DNA from: Muscardinus avellanarius
Lineage: Eukaryota; Chordata; Mammalia; Rodentia; Gliridae
Length of the DNA stretch: 64,000 nt
Reading direction: 5' to 3'
Assembly: GCA_963383645.1 (NCBI GenBank)
Contig: OY726557.1
Location: 127,434,603 to 127,498,602, forward strand
Shown in pieces: positions 31,276 to 42,698 of the stretch. Every line of letters begins with the position of its first letter. Position 1 is the first letter of the stretch. Under the pieces are notes generated by a model that saw nothing but the letters and a program-made list of their open reading frames with translations, searched no databases and was not told the origin of the DNA. The translations under genes and the position numbers were made by a program.

Positions 31276-32124
31276 CACACAAAATCACGCAACTGCCACA
31301 TTGTGTGTCAGATTTCATAAAGCATCTGTAGTTAACGTAGTGTAAGGTACTATGGAAAGCTGAGTTCATTTCATGGATTAGAAAGACTTGCCTGAGAAAT
31401 GTTCCTGGGAAGAAGGAAGAGAGGCAAGAAGAAAGAGAGAAAAACAATGCTCCTGAAACAGCCAGCGCACAGGCTAATCAACCTCTTCTAAACAATCTCT
31501 CTTCTTTCCTATTTCCTTGTGGACCAGAAATAAGTCAGAGGGGAATTTGTGTGGTAAACATTCACCTGCAGGGACATAATCTCTGGAGACAGAAAAAACA
31601 CATCACCAGTGGACAGAGTTTGCTGTTCTGTGCTGAGTCATGGGGGTAGTTCTTTCTTGGAATAATTGGGAAGCATTATTCTCTTGGAGAAAAATATCAG
31701 TGTCCCCAACAGTGATGCCTAAATGACTTGAAGCAAGGTAGCGCAGATGAAAACTCCCAACTTACTAAAAGGCTCTCCTAATTGACTTAATCCTTCCTTC
31801 TGCCACTCTCTCATGCCAATCATTCGGTAACAAATGGCAATAAAGCACAGGATAGTGAAAGATTGGGACATGCCCCTACAGGTGTCTAATAATATGCCAT
31901 TTGAGGAAGAAAAGTACCTAAGCTGGAGGAAGAATTTGTGTGAAGACCTGAAAGTAATAAAAAACATAGCAAGTTCTACAACCTATAGCAATTTAGAATC
32001 CAGGAGTTACATCACTTCCAAGCTGTTGCAGCTGTGGGCTGATGAAGGGAAGGAAGAGACGGGGATGGTCTCCAGGTCTCTGGCTGGAGCAACTGGGTTT
32101 CAACAGACAGGGGCCTGAAAAGCA
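31276..32124. other. Unique sequence
   Basis: Several 72-94-residue frames overlap on both strands. None shows a domain. Confidence 0.45.
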
Positions 32125-32200
32125 AGCTCCTTCTTCTCTCCTTCCTTCTCTCCTTCTCTCCTTCCCTCTTTCCTTCTCTCCTTCCTTCTCCCCTCTCTTT
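32125..32200. repeat. (CTTCTCTCCTTC)-type pyrimidine repeat
   Basis: Imperfect CTTCTCTCC units. The minus-strand Arg/Glu/Gly-rich frame at 31993-32247 is its translation. Confidence 0.85.
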
Positions 32201-33074
32201 GTTCTCCTTGTTCTTTCAGGTCTGATTCTCAGTGAAGTTCCAAACACCTTGGATCTGATGTGTTTGTGGATGCTTGAGTCTTGAACACAGAAGGTGCAGA
32301 TTTGGGGTCCCCCACTGCCCAGATGGTTTCTGACACCCTGGAGTGGATGAGATCACCTGGGTGTATCTACCGCGGAAGGCTTCTTATCTGAGGTGACTGA
32401 GGACATATTGCTCATTCAAATTCAGAATTAGATACGAGGGAGACTGAAGTTGCACTATAGTGCCGGAGAAGGCAGTGGAGTGTATCCTAGCCAAAGGGCG
32501 AAGCAAGGATAAGACAGAACAGAAGAACTTTGTGGGTTGGGAGGCTGTGTTGTCCTTGAGCAAGCTCTAGTCTCCTCCTGTCCCATGATGTTTGGTGCAC
32601 GCTTGAAAGTGGTCACAGGGCATCATTACCTCTAGTGTTGTCAAGTGATGCTTGTGAAGCTGGTTGAAGAAGGAAAGGTCTTCATATCTGTGCTGGTGAG
32701 CACCTGTGCCTTGCCTAATTTTCCCAAGGTCATCCATCTTTGGGATGCTGCTGAAAGAGTTGATGAGGACACCAACTCTGATAGTTGAAGAGGGAAGGAA
32801 GCCTAAAATTCTCTGGCTCCTCTTTTTGAGAGGCCACGTGCCGGAGGCAGGCTGGACAGGTTTGCCACAGAGCAAAGTGTCACCTGTTCATGGTGTGTAA
32901 ACAGTACTTCTTGGACACAGCAAGCCCACTCTGCTCTGCCCTTTGATTTGTCAGAGCGCTCTGATGTTGAGCCCTCCTCAAGTCTAAGACACATAACTGT
33001 TTATGGTGCAGGGATCAGCAGTTAATTCTAAGAGCCATAGGGTCTTCCACCCAAAGATCTAAATGCCTTTTTCT
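32201..33074. other. Unique sequence
   Basis: The longest frame is 102 residues (32567-32875, minus), no domain. No repeat family recognised. Confidence 0.45.
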
Positions 33075-33289
33075 TTGTGTGTGTGTGTGGTACCTCTGAG
33101 CTATACCCCCAGCTCTTTAAAATTTTTTAACATTTTTTTTTGTGGTACTGGGGTTCCTTCTACCTCCGGGCTACACTCCCAGATACATACATATATATAT
33201 TAAACAGGGTCTCTTAACCCAGCGAGGCTGGCTTCGAACCTTCTCCGCCTCCCAAATGCGGGGATTACAAGTGTGCATCACCATGCCCG

Positions 33290-33322
<33 letters not shown>

Positions 33323-33462
33323 CTTTTTACATTTTGAAACAAAGTTTTACTAAGGTGTTGAGGGTCTTTCACTAAGTAGCCAAGTCTGGCCTTAAGCCTG
33401 AGATCCTCCTGTCTCAGCCTCCCAAGTACTGGAATTACAGGCATGCGCCACCATGCCTAGCC
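33075..33462 (-). mobile_element. Dimeric SINE split by a young short SINE
   Basis: The outer tRNA-like half (33090-33118, GAGCTATACCCCCAGCTC) and outer B1 half (33320-33462) flank an insert at 33141-33292. T runs at 33131-33140 and 33292-33319 mark the host linker and its duplication. Confidence 0.85.
33141..33292 (-). mobile_element. Inner young short SINE variant
   Basis: Minus strand starts GCCGGGCATGGTGATGCAC, has the shortened B1 half and the GGAACCCCAGTACCACA end. An ATATAT tract at 33188-33200 fills its internal linker. Confidence 0.85.
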
Positions 33463-33531
33463 TCAATGTTTTTGCAATCCTGCTCTATCAAACTGAAACA
33501 CAAATTTGAATTGCTCAACCCAACACAAGGT

Positions 33532-33557
33532 GGTTTTTTTTTTTTTTTTTTTTTTTG
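33532..33557. repeat. Poly(T) run
   Basis: About 25 T on the plus strand with no attached SINE body recognised on either side. Confidence 0.9.
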
Positions 33558-33599
33558 GTCAAGGATGCCCAGGCAAAGATATAATCCATGGAGAAATGT

Positions 33600-33730
33600 T
33601 ATTTGAGAGCTTGTTTGAATTCAGAATCTCAGATTCATCTTAGACCCAGTGAGTCAGGATCTGTATTTTAATAAGATCCCCAAGTGATGTGTAAGCACAT
33701 TGCCCTCTGGGAACCACTACCCTAGATTAC
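33600..33730 (+). mobile_element. MER5-type fragment
   Basis: CAGAATCTCAGATTC, TTAATAAGATCCCCAAGTGATG and CTCTGGGAACCACTACCCTAG match MER5. Confidence 0.55.
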
Positions 33731-34559
33731 CTAAGTCCCCCTGATGAGTGAGCAAGACAGTTCTTATGCCAGTGGGATAGAGAAGAAGCAGATTCAGTGA
33801 GATAGAAGCAGTGGCAGTCCGACCTGCTGGGAAAGTATTGGATTATGGTGAACTATGTAAAGTCTATTCTTGAAATCCCAGCATACAGGTACCGGACATG
33901 TTAGAACTGGCTTTGTCTCCTGACCAGTGCATTGTTCAGATGGACTATCCCTCTGCTCCGTGCCTGGTTACCCAGGGGACAGATGCCAGGGCAGGCTGAT
34001 TTCCATTTCCTCAGCTTGCTTCTTTGCCAATACTGCCTGGGCATGCCTGTAGGAAGAAGAGGGACAAATCCGCTGCCGTTAAGTCATATTATCAGATGGG
34101 AAAATTCAGCACAGTGTTTTTTTTTTCCCACGTGGCACCCCAAAGAGCTAACATTAAGGGGGTGATTATTCTCATTTTGGTAAAGCTGTTTTGCGCACCC
34201 CCACACCTATGTTCAAGGTTAATTCTGTGTTATTTTCTCCCTGCAGGCCTGCGATGAGTGCCACGGGAAACAGCATTTAGCAACACCAAGCAGGAGAGGC
34301 AGAGAGAGCAGCGTTAACTCTGCATGGAAATTGGCTTAGGCTGATGGTAGGAGAATGTGTGTTTTTATGGTGTTAACTGTGAAGGAGTGAAAAGCAGCCA
34401 GCGCTTAGGAGCGCCAACGCAACGCCTTCCCAGGAGCCCCAGGATGCCGAGGCTGCCACGGGTGGCTCCTGGCTGCTTCTCCCTTGTGGAGTTGTACTGG
34501 GAGGAGGGAAAGGAAGAATGCTTTGCTTTAGTGGGGTGGTGACTCTTGAGAAAAGAGAA
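33731..34559. other. Unique sequence, partly conserved-looking
   Basis: 34060-34120 (CTGCCGTTAAGTCATATTATCAGATGGG) has noncoding-conserved texture. Overlapping short frames at 34357-34622 on both strands have no domain. Confidence 0.4.
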
Positions 34560-34975
34560 TGTTGTGGTTTGGGTTTGCAACCTTCCCTCATAAAGCGCAG
34601 CTGTTGAAAGCCCTGTTCCCAAAGCAGGAAGGCTCAGAGGCAGACAGGGTGTGGGTGGAGGAGGGGGGTCACTGGGGGCGTGGCTCTGAGGACTGTATCT
34701 GCCTTTGGCCTCTTGCTCATTTTCTCTCTCTATCTCTCCTTCTTACTCCCTCTCCCCCTCTCTCTCCTCTTCCAGCTCCCTCTTCCCTCTCTCTCTCCTC
34801 TTCTCAGCTACCAGCTGAGAGCAGTTTTCCTCCACCACATTGCCTCTGTGTCTCTGCCCTGGAGCCGGCAAACCATGGACTAGACTTCTGAAACCATGAG
34901 CCCAAATACACCTTTTCTCCTCGAAGTTGTTCTTGTCAGATAGTTTGGTCACAGCAAAAACGAACAAACAAAACC
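34560..34975 (+). mobile_element. MaLR-type LTR, sense, with CT-rich expansion
   Basis: TTGTGGTTTGGGTTTGC, CCATGGACTAGACTTCTGAAACCATGAGCCC, TTGTTCTTGTCAGATAGTTTGGTCACAGC. A pyrimidine tract (34722-34805) has grown inside it. Confidence 0.65.
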
Positions 34976-35916
34976 ACAAAATGAACAGAGAGTGTGTCCC
35001 AGATGGGGCTGAGTGCAGGCAATGGGTTGGATGCACTGTCTTAGAGGCAGCCAAGACAGGGAGGCCAAGGTGGTTGGTGCTTCAGTGCTCCTGCCCTTTC
35101 TCCTAGGGGAGAGACACATTAGACACCTCATGGGCCTTCACTCCATTGACCCCCGAGGCCAGAAATAGGCCCAGCGTGGGAAGCAGACAATGAAACAGCG
35201 GGCAATGAAACAGCCAGTCTGGGCAGAAGCTTCTCAGCCAAACCCACTCTTCCCTCGCTTATCTTAATAATGACTCCTAGTTTACCATCCAATTATTAAT
35301 CTTCCTTCTTTGTTATTAAGAGAACCTTGATTTTTATCCTGGGCGGCAGGGTACCAAGTCAAAAGATACAGACTGCTGCCCCCACCCCTGCAAGCTGTGG
35401 TGCCCCTCAGCGGTGAAGGGAAGTCATCTGCGTGGCGTGCAGGCTGCTGGGAGGTGCCTCCCCGGCCTCTCCCTCCCTTTCTCCTTAGTCCATGAACACT
35501 TGCATGGATCTTGAGGAGAATTCAATGACAGAAGCACAGATGAGAGACAGTAAAGCAGACATTTAGGAGGACTGTACCAGATGATTGCTCTGCCTGTTCT
35601 GGAACTTGTGCCCGAGAAGTCACTTGCTTGTATTTTCAGTGCATGCAGGAAGCTCATGTCTAGGCAGTGAACATGACCTCCATGCTGCCCACATTAGGTT
35701 GGGCAAGAAAGTCTGTATGCTGCAGCAAACTAACTTCTAATTCTCGGTGGCTTAACCCAGTCCAGGCTTGTCCTTGACTGAGCCTCATGTGAAGTGGGCT
35801 AGCTGCAGCTGTCCTGGGCCCCGAGGCCTGTATCCCTTCTGTCTCGTGTCCTCAGCAAACTATGTGCCCTTCACATCTTATTTCTGCAGGCACAAGAGGG
35901 GAAAGTATGAGCGAGA
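34976..35916. other. Unique sequence with a conserved-looking core
   Basis: 35240-35340 combines TTATCTTAATAATGACTCC, CAATTATTAATC and TTGTTATTAAGAG, a homeodomain/GATA-like cluster without repeat signature. The rest shows nothing recognisable. Confidence 0.35.
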
Positions 35917-35928
35917 AGAGCCCACAGG

Positions 35929-36169
35929 CCAGGCATGGTGGAGCATGCTTGTAAGCCCAGCATTTGGGAGGCTGAGACAGGAGAATCACGGTTGGTGGAC
36001 AGCCTCAGCTACTTAGTGAGGCTCTTCTGAGACCTTGTTTCAAAATAAAGAATGAAAAAATAGATAGGGCTGAGGGTGCAGCTTAGAGATAGACCAGCCC
36101 TGGGTTCCATCCTGAGTGTTGCAAAAAGAGGGGTGGGGGGGGAGGAGGAAGGGGGAGGGGAGGAGGAGG
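35929..36169 (+). mobile_element. Dimeric SINE with perfect TSD
   Basis: CCAGGCATGGTGGAGCATGC to CCCTGGGTTCCATCCTGAG plus a purine-rich tail. AGAGCCCACAGG occurs at 35917-35928 and 36170-36181. Confidence 0.93.
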
Positions 36170-36170
36170 A
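36128..36170. repeat. G-rich purine tract at the SINE tail
   Basis: GAGGGG, eight G, then GGGGGAGGGGAGGAGGAGG. It lies inside the target-site duplication, so it replaced the SINE poly(A) tail. Confidence 0.85.
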
Positions 36171-36327
36171 GAGCCCACAGGTGGTGTTTACAGGCCAGAA
36201 CTGGATGAGGCATATTGTGCCAGAATTCAGTCACAGGGCCACAGAGGGAAGGGGAGATGTAGTCTGGGTATCTGCTCAGAAGGAAATGTATTTTGGTGCA
36301 TACAATAAAATTTGCTAACCACATTCA

Positions 36328-36418
36328 AAAGGAGGAAGAAGGAAAGAGAAAGGAAAAGGAAGAAAGGGAAGAAAGGAGAGAAGGAAAGAAGGAAGGGAGG
36401 GAGGGAGGGAGGGGTGGG
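36328..36418. repeat. (GGAA)n/(GGGA)n purine repeat
   Basis: Imperfect GGAA and AAGG units pass into GGGA units. It lies outside any SINE. Confidence 0.9.
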
Positions 36419-36699
36419 TGAAGCACGAGTGGATTCTCAGTTGTTCTCCTGAGACACAAGGGATGTTTTCTGAAACACAGACTATACCAGTGAGCAGAGG
36501 GATGGAGCAGGTACCACTGAATGCAGAGAGGACCCGTGTGCTCCCAGCCCTTCCTTTTTCTAGGAAGTTTTAGTTCAGCAACTACTGTGTTCAGAGCACC
36601 ATGGCCACCACCCAGAGAGGAAAGCTGTCTGCAAAAGAAACCATTGTGGGTTCACAACCACCCCACGGGACTAGCCTGGTTCACTCACTACGGTTATTT

Positions 36700-36915
36700 G
36701 TGCAGGAGTGGTATCGAATCTAGGCCCTTTGTTGCAATTATTCCTGTGGCTGACCTTGGGCAAACAGATTCCCATTTCTAAGATTTTTTATTTCCCTGTT
36801 TTCTGGTCTGTAACATAGAAATAATAACTACTGCCCACTTCCTCTCTCATTAAGAGTCCTGTACAACGCCAGGTCTAGAGTGGAGGCTCAGTGGGTGGCC
36901 GCTGGTAGTTACATC
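36700..36915 (+). mobile_element. MIR-type SINE
   Basis: GACCTTGGGCAAACAGATTCCC, CTGGTCTGTAACATAGAAATAATAACTACTGCCC, CATTAAGAGTCCTGTACAACGCC. Confidence 0.6.
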
Positions 36916-36989
36916 TGCCTCAGCCTTGTATTAACTGGTTCTTTCTGTCTGTGGAGCAGAGCTTCCTAGTTAGTTAGGTGTGGGGGAAT

Positions 36990-37845
36990 TTCCTCTGGGT
37001 TAAACTCACATTTCCAACCTCCTCCCCCAGCTCTGCTCCCCTTTTCTCTGTAATTTCGCTTCACACTGAACTTCTGCAGTTCTCCAGGCCTGCCCAATGC
37101 CTTTGTACACGTTATTCCCTTTACTTTTTTTTTTTTTTTGGTGGTGGTATTGGGGTTCCTGGAAGCCCTTCTACCTTTGGGCTAACTCCCAGACCTATTT
37201 TATATTTTTTAAACAGGGTCTCATAAACCAGCGCGTCTGGCTACGAACCTGTGCGATCCTCCTGTCTCTGCCTCCCAAGTGCGGGGATTACAAGCGTGCG
37301 CCACCACGCCCGGCTTCCCTTTACTTTTAACGTGGGCTTTTCAACCTTGGCAATACAGACATTTTTGGCCAGGAAAACTGTTCTGTGATCTGTACGATGC
37401 TCACACCATCTCTGACCTCTGCTCATCAGAAGGCAACGACACGCCCCTGACACAGTCACAACGACCAAAACTATCTCCAGTTATTGCCAAGTGTTCCCCG
37501 GCGACAAAATTCTCCCCAAGTGAGAACCAACCTTTCAGCATCTTGGTCTTCTTTCTTTTTCCTCTGGTAAACTCCTACATATCCTTCAATACCCCCCTGG
37601 AGTGTCTGTCCCCACTCTAAAGACTTCCTTTTTTCCTCAGAAAGAATCCAACATTAATTGCGTTGTCTTCTGTGCCTTTGTGGCACTTCATTTGTATTTT
37701 TGTGTCAGCATTTACTTCTTCTATTATAATTTATCTGCCCACGAGACTCACTGCTGTCTTGTTCATCTTTTTTATTCCCAGTATCCAGGGCAGTGTCTAG
37801 CATGTAGTAGATTAAAAATAAAAAAAAGTTAAATGAATAAATCAA
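36990..37845 (+). mobile_element. L2 3' portion split by a young SINE
   Basis: CCAGGCCTGCCCAATGCCTTTGTACACGTTATTCCC, then past the SINE a diverged stretch and CTCCTACATATCCTTCAATACCCC.., GTATCCAGGGCAGTGTCTAGCATGTAGTAG, AATGAATAAATC. Sense L2 through its terminus. Confidence 0.6.
37129..37314 (-). mobile_element. Young short CpG-rich SINE with perfect TSD
   Basis: TTCCCTTTACTTTT flanks it at 37115-37128 and 37315-37328 (14 of 14). The minus strand starts GCCGGGCGTGGTGGCGCACG and shows the shortened B1 half. Confidence 0.95.
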
Positions 37846-38379
37846 TGACTCCTGAGTGAAAAATGCTTTCTCCAAAGATAGATTACTGTTTAAGATTAAT
37901 TTGAATGGAGGAACTATTGTCTGATTGAAATTAAAGCTAAATACGCAAGTGCCATTGAAGAGTTGGGTGGATGCGTGGGACCAGATCGCTGAGGAGGTGT
38001 GGGTCATCTGCAGGGCGGGCTGTAAGAAGGCCGGGAAGGGAAGCCAGGATGGAAGAAAGGAAGAGTGAAGAGCAGGACTGTGGGGCTTAGAAAAGATGCA
38101 GAGATCCCTGAGGCATCTGGGGAGCCTTCAATTGCTTCGGGCAAAGAAAACACAAGAGGGTGAAATGGCCATGCTACAAAAGAGTGTCAGATAAGGGCTA
38201 AAGGGGCCTCTTCAGGCAGGTTGATTCCAGGAGTTCAAGGAGGGAGGCCCATTTGGCCTTTGCCAACTGACCAACTGAGAAAGAAGAAGATCGGGGCCCC
38301 AGTATCTCTTTGATCACACATCTTACGATGACAACGTGCTCCTGCACTGGCTCCGGTCCATATAAATTGACCTCTTTGA
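37846..38379. other. Unique sequence
   Basis: No feature recognised. Short frames on the minus strand at 38198-38468 overlap each other. Confidence 0.5.
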
Positions 38380-38735
38380 CACGCAAGTTCTCCTACCTCA
38401 GGGCCTTTGCACACGCTGGTGCTCTTTCCTTCCACATTCTTCCCATGATGTCTAGTGTGCTCCTTCATTCATTTGAATTTCTTCTGATCCATCACTTACC
38501 AGGCCCTCTGATCACTAGATATATAATCGAATCTCTCCCAGTTGCTGTGTCTATCCCTTATCCATCTTTATTTTTATTGATAGCATTAAATATTTATCTC
38601 CTATCAACCTCCTAGTTGAACATGAGTTCCATGAGGATAGAGATTTTTTTTCTACTTTATTCACTGCTGCATCTTGGTGCCTAAAGTAGTGCCTGGTACT
38701 GTTGGTACTAAATGTGCAGTTGCTGGATGCATACG
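38380..38735 (+). mobile_element. L2 3' portion
   Basis: CAGGGCCTTTGCACACGCTGGTGCTC.., GAACATGAGTTCCATGAGGATAGAGA.., CTGCTGCATCTTGGTGCC.., GTAGTGCCTGGTACTG follow sense L2 closely. Confidence 0.75.
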
Positions 38736-38738
38736 AGG

Positions 38739-38770
38739 ATGGATGGATGGATGGATGGATGGATGGATGG
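38739..38770. repeat. (ATGG)n microsatellite
   Basis: About eight GGAT units just beyond the L2 3' end, the usual place for L2 terminal repeat growth. Confidence 0.95.
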
Positions 38771-40010
38771 AGCTCATCTTGAGCCGGCTGAGAAGTGAGG
38801 ACAGAGAGTGGCAGCAGAGGTGGGTGTGAAGCCAGGAGTGGGTGGCGATGGAGGAGGCTACAAACCTGGGCACCTTTTCAGTAGCAGCCCCTGCTGGTCT
38901 CCTCGCAAGGTGTGCGAGGGGACTGGGTCTCCTTCCTCAATAGCTGGCAGGCAGGAGGGAGGGCAGGACTTCCATTTGGCCAGCTCCTTCTGCTAAGGCA
39001 GACGTGTTAGAAAAGATAATTGCAAAATATCAAGTGCCATGGAAACACTTATTAATACCAGGGCTGGGGCGCCGATGGAGCGGGCGGCTGGCTCTGGCTC
39101 TGAGTAACAGCCAGCAGTGCTGAAGCTCGTCCAAAGCACTTGGTTTCTTGGACCTGAAATCACAATACTCGGTACACAATGATTTAGTGCCTTCTGTCAG
39201 AGCATCTCAATGCGTGTCACCAGCAGTCACCCTGCCCACGTCCTTGGGAGGAGGTGGCACTGAGTAGCGGTGCTCGGTCCAGTTTGCTTTCAACTGGTGT
39301 GTGTTTAGAAGTTTGCACCCTTTATCAGCTCTCCAGTTTCTGACCAGGCAGCCTGCAATTGTCCTTTTGCTGTGGCATGTCACCGGGCTGCCTGTCTGCT
39401 TCCACAGCCAGGAATAATAGCTTTGCTCTCTCTACCCACAGATATGAAAACCTGCTCCTCGTCCAGCCGAGGCAGAGGCTCGCTAGCTCTGATGGGATGA
39501 GGGAGGAGGTGCTGGGATGCAACGAGCCCTGACTCCTCCTGTGGGAAGCAGTCAGAGCAGTGGCCTCTCCGCCCCCTGGCACAGTGACTCAGGTGGGGAC
39601 AGAGGAAGGAGGGGGGCGCAGGGAGACACACGGGGGCTCAGTTCGTTCCTACCCGGTGCTTCCCGGGATCGACACGTGCTTACTCCGTCTCCAGGCTGCG
39701 TCTCTTTCCATGGAGTGGCAGGGGAGCTAGTAGGTGGGAGAGGGAAGGAGTGGGTAATGCCAGTGTGATGCCAGAAATAGGAGCCGCTCAGGACAGCGGT
39801 GAGTCATACCGGCCTCTCACATTTTTCTGTTAAGGAAGGAAGGAAGACAAATCCAACACAGGCTCTGTCCTCAGAAAGCAGAGATCTCTAGGCATCTTAG
39901 CCATTCCCATGGACGCAGGCTTCTCATCCTTCAAGCCCTGTGTTCTCTGGCTATGATGGTTCAGGAGCCAGCAAATCCATTGCCTTTAAAAAAATATTGT
40001 AGAGTCCCAA
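38771..40010. promoter_or_regulatory. GC-richer unique stretch with candidate conserved core
   Basis: 38995-39230 is repeat-free with TTAGAAAAGATAATTGCAAAAT, CACTTATTAATACC and GGTACACAATGATTTAG. 39400-39800 is GC-richer with scattered CpGs and overlapping frames of 83-85 residues on both strands, but below CpG-island density by eye. No exon was recognised. Confidence 0.25.
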
Positions 40011-40017
40011 AGTGGGT

Positions 40018-40490
40018 GTCTTAGTTGATTTTCTGTTGCTATAACAAAATACTGAAGGCTAAGTATTTTGCAGAGAAAAGGGCTTTATTTACTTCACGCC
40101 AGTTCTAGAGATTCAAGAATATGGTGCTGGCACCTTCCTGCAGCTGCAGCTGGTGCAGAAGGACCTTCTGGCTTCATCACAATAAGACCAATGGCAGCAG
40201 GGGTAGAAGAAAATACAAGAAGTTGAGACCATATGGGGAAGAAGGCAGCCTGAGGAATTTGGGGGCCAGCTTTGCTTTTTTGTTAAGCTGGATCTCCCTG
40301 GAATCTTCTGAGGGTGGTGCCCCTATGACCTAATTACTTCCCATTAGGCTCCACCTCTTAAAGGTGCCACCACTTCTCATCATGGCCACTCTAGACCAGG
40401 TTTACAATATATCATGCTCAAACTCATCCAGACCAGATCAATGGATACATTTCTCCTTCCTTATATCTATTCTAAGCATAGATGGGCTGG
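40018..40490 (-). mobile_element. MaLR-type LTR, antisense
   Basis: GTCTTAGTTGATTTTCTGTTGCTATAACAAAATAC, GGGCTTTATTTACTTCACGCC, CTAATTACTTCCCATTAGGCTCCACCTC. Confidence 0.7.
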
Positions 40491-40707
40491 GGTTTTTTTT
40501 TTTTTTTGCGGGCCTGGGGATGGAATCCAGGGGCATTCGACCTCCGAGCTACACCCCCTGCCCTATTTTTTATTCTTTATTTTGAAACCGGGTCTCACTG
40601 AGTTGCAGAGGGCCTAACTAAGTAGCTGAGGCTGTCCACGAACCGCTATCCTCCGGTCTCAGCCTCCCAAATGCTGGGATTACAAGCATGCGCCACCACA
40701 TCTGGCT
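40490..40707 (-). mobile_element. Dimeric SINE with perfect TSD
   Basis: TAGATGGGCTG occurs at 40479-40489 and 40708-40718. Full minus-strand B1 and tRNA-like halves with CpGs (GACCTCCGAGC, CTATCCTCCGG). Confidence 0.93.
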
Positions 40708-40718
40708 TAGATGGGCTG

Positions 40719-41069
40719 TTTATTTAGTATTAATAGAGCTTGTGAGTAGCTGTGTGACCAGAGGGCTTAGCAGAAGGGCTCCACAACTACTCTTTGATTT
40801 GCTTTCACCCCAGACTAGTTTGTCACATCTGCAGGGGTATTAGCCATGGCTCCTCCCTGTGTCATTTGGGCACTCTGTTCTGATCAGAGGAATTGGAAAG
40901 GAGGTAGGATCACCAAACAATGGCAAAACAAAAGACCCCTGTCTGGTCAAGACGGCTGGTCAGTGGGCTGCTGCTCTTGCAAGGGCATCCAGTATGTATT
41001 CTTTAGACAGTGCTGGTTGGGCAGTGGGCACCATTGTAATTCCCAACATAATTTTGGCTTATATTTCAA
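40719..41069. other. Unique sequence
   Basis: Frames of 72 and 101 residues overlap in different phases; no domain. Confidence 0.5.
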
Positions 41070-41405
41070 AGGCTTAGTCATCTTGTTCTTCACTGGGGTC
41101 AAAATACCTGACGAGAATGACTTAAAGGAGGAAAGATGTGTTCAGGCCTAATCTTTCAGAGGTTCAGTCAACCAAGGCTCCAAGGCGAAAACTGAGGAGG
41201 CAAGTCCTGTGGCAGAGAAAAGTGGCTCTCAGTCATGGCAGGAGACACAGAGAGACAGGCAGGAAGTGGCCGGTGGTGTATATAGTTACTATATATAACC
41301 TACCTCCTCTGGCCACGCCCCAGCTCTGATCCTTGCCACAATGGAACATGATCCCAACTCAGAAGCTCTCAGGGGGGGATTCCAAATGAAACCCATAACA
41401 GAGGC
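41070..41405 (-). mobile_element. MaLR-type LTR, antisense, worn
   Basis: TTAGTCATCTTGTTC, GGTCAAAATACCTGACGAGAATGAC, AAAGGAGGAAAGATGTG, CCTCCTCTGGCCACGCCCC, GATTCCAAATGAAACCCATAACA. Confidence 0.65.
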
Positions 41406-42632
41406 CAAATAAAGGCACAGGGAGGAGACTGAGGATCCAGGAAGAGAGGATGGGGTGGAGGTAATGTGTTGAAGAGCACTGGCAAGCAGGTGGGCAGGCA
41501 AGGTGTCCAGCTATTCTACATTTTCCCACCCTCTCGGTGCCCGGGCCAGCCCCTTTGGGCCTGGAAACAAGCCCACTGCCCTGAGCTCTTCACCCTCTAC
41601 CTGCTCCCTAGACCACCTCCTGCCGTGCCTTTGATGACTTTTCTGCAGTTGCCACGAAGAAGTGCTCATATCAGCAAACAGATGGCGGCTGAGGCATGTA
41701 GCATAAAATATATTTATCAAGGCAAACAGCTGTAGCCCATTTCATTCTGCAGATTTCTATTAAAAGTTCTCCAGAGCTCCAAGGCACTCCAAAGCAGCAA
41801 CCTGAATGCAGCCCAGGCAGCACAGGCTCCGTGTGGCTCACCTTCCCTGCTCCCTTCTTCCTGGGGCCAGAGAGAAACCCGCCAGCCTCCTGGATTCTTC
41901 TTTGCTATCTCCAATTAAAACTCCATAATCACATTGGCAGCCTGGCTTCCCCTGCCTCATCGGGGCAGTGGGTGGCTTTTCCAGGTGCTGTGATTAGCAG
42001 CAGTGACACGGTGGCTGTGCCATTGTGGTTAGTGGGTGTTGTTTGGGTGGATTGGCTGCTTGCTGGGCTCTGCACATAGGGAAAGTCCACTCGGAGAGGC
42101 CTGTGAAGCGCTCTCTGTCCTCAGTCTCAAGCACGCCTCACACTGTCTTCTTGTTGGTTCCTGGGTTTTGTTTTGTTTGGACAGCCAACACGGTGCTGTA
42201 GTGCCTGCTCAGTGTGGCTTCCAAGAGCCCTACTCTGAAAGTTGGCTTTCAGACTCTGTCATCAATTTGCTTTGAACTTGAGCAATACATTTCATTAGCT
42301 TTGGGCTCTTTATTTTCTTTTAGAAGACTGGGATTTCATTAAAGAAACAAACTCAAGTGTCTTTCAGGGCTGAGCAGGTAAAACAGGTGTCAAGTGTCCA
42401 GGTATAGACAATGTAAAAATGTCTAGCACTCATGTTTCCTAAAAGAAGGCGTTCTCATTCCAAAAACAAGAGCATGTCAAGTTTGTGGGTCACATTTGGT
42501 ATGCTAACATTCCATCAGGATCTAATATTCCATAATAACTATGAAGAGGCATTTGGGGGAGGGCTGACCTCCAGAGAAAGCAAATAATGTCAACCAGTGG
42601 TCTACAGGAAACTACCAGTTTGTGCATCATTT
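41406..42632. promoter_or_regulatory. Unique sequence with candidate regulatory blocks
   Basis: 41640-41800 (CATATCAGCAAACAGATGG, TAAAATATATTTATC, AAACAGCTGTAG) and 41890-42010 (CAATTAAAACTCCATAATCACATTGG) are repeat-free with E-box and AT-core motifs. No coding exon seen. Confidence 0.25.
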
Positions 42633-42698
42633 TTCCTGGTACCGGGGATTGAACCCCCAAGCTACACCTCTCACCCTTTTATTTTGAAATGAAGTACC
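42633..42698 (-). mobile_element. SINE tRNA-like monomer fragment
   Basis: GGTACCGGGGATTGAACCCCCAAGCTACACC is a minus-strand B-box end. Confidence 0.65.

Noticed and set aside
39400..39800. CpG-island promoter
   Set aside because: CpGs are scattered and the density looks too low by eye; no first exon was recognised.
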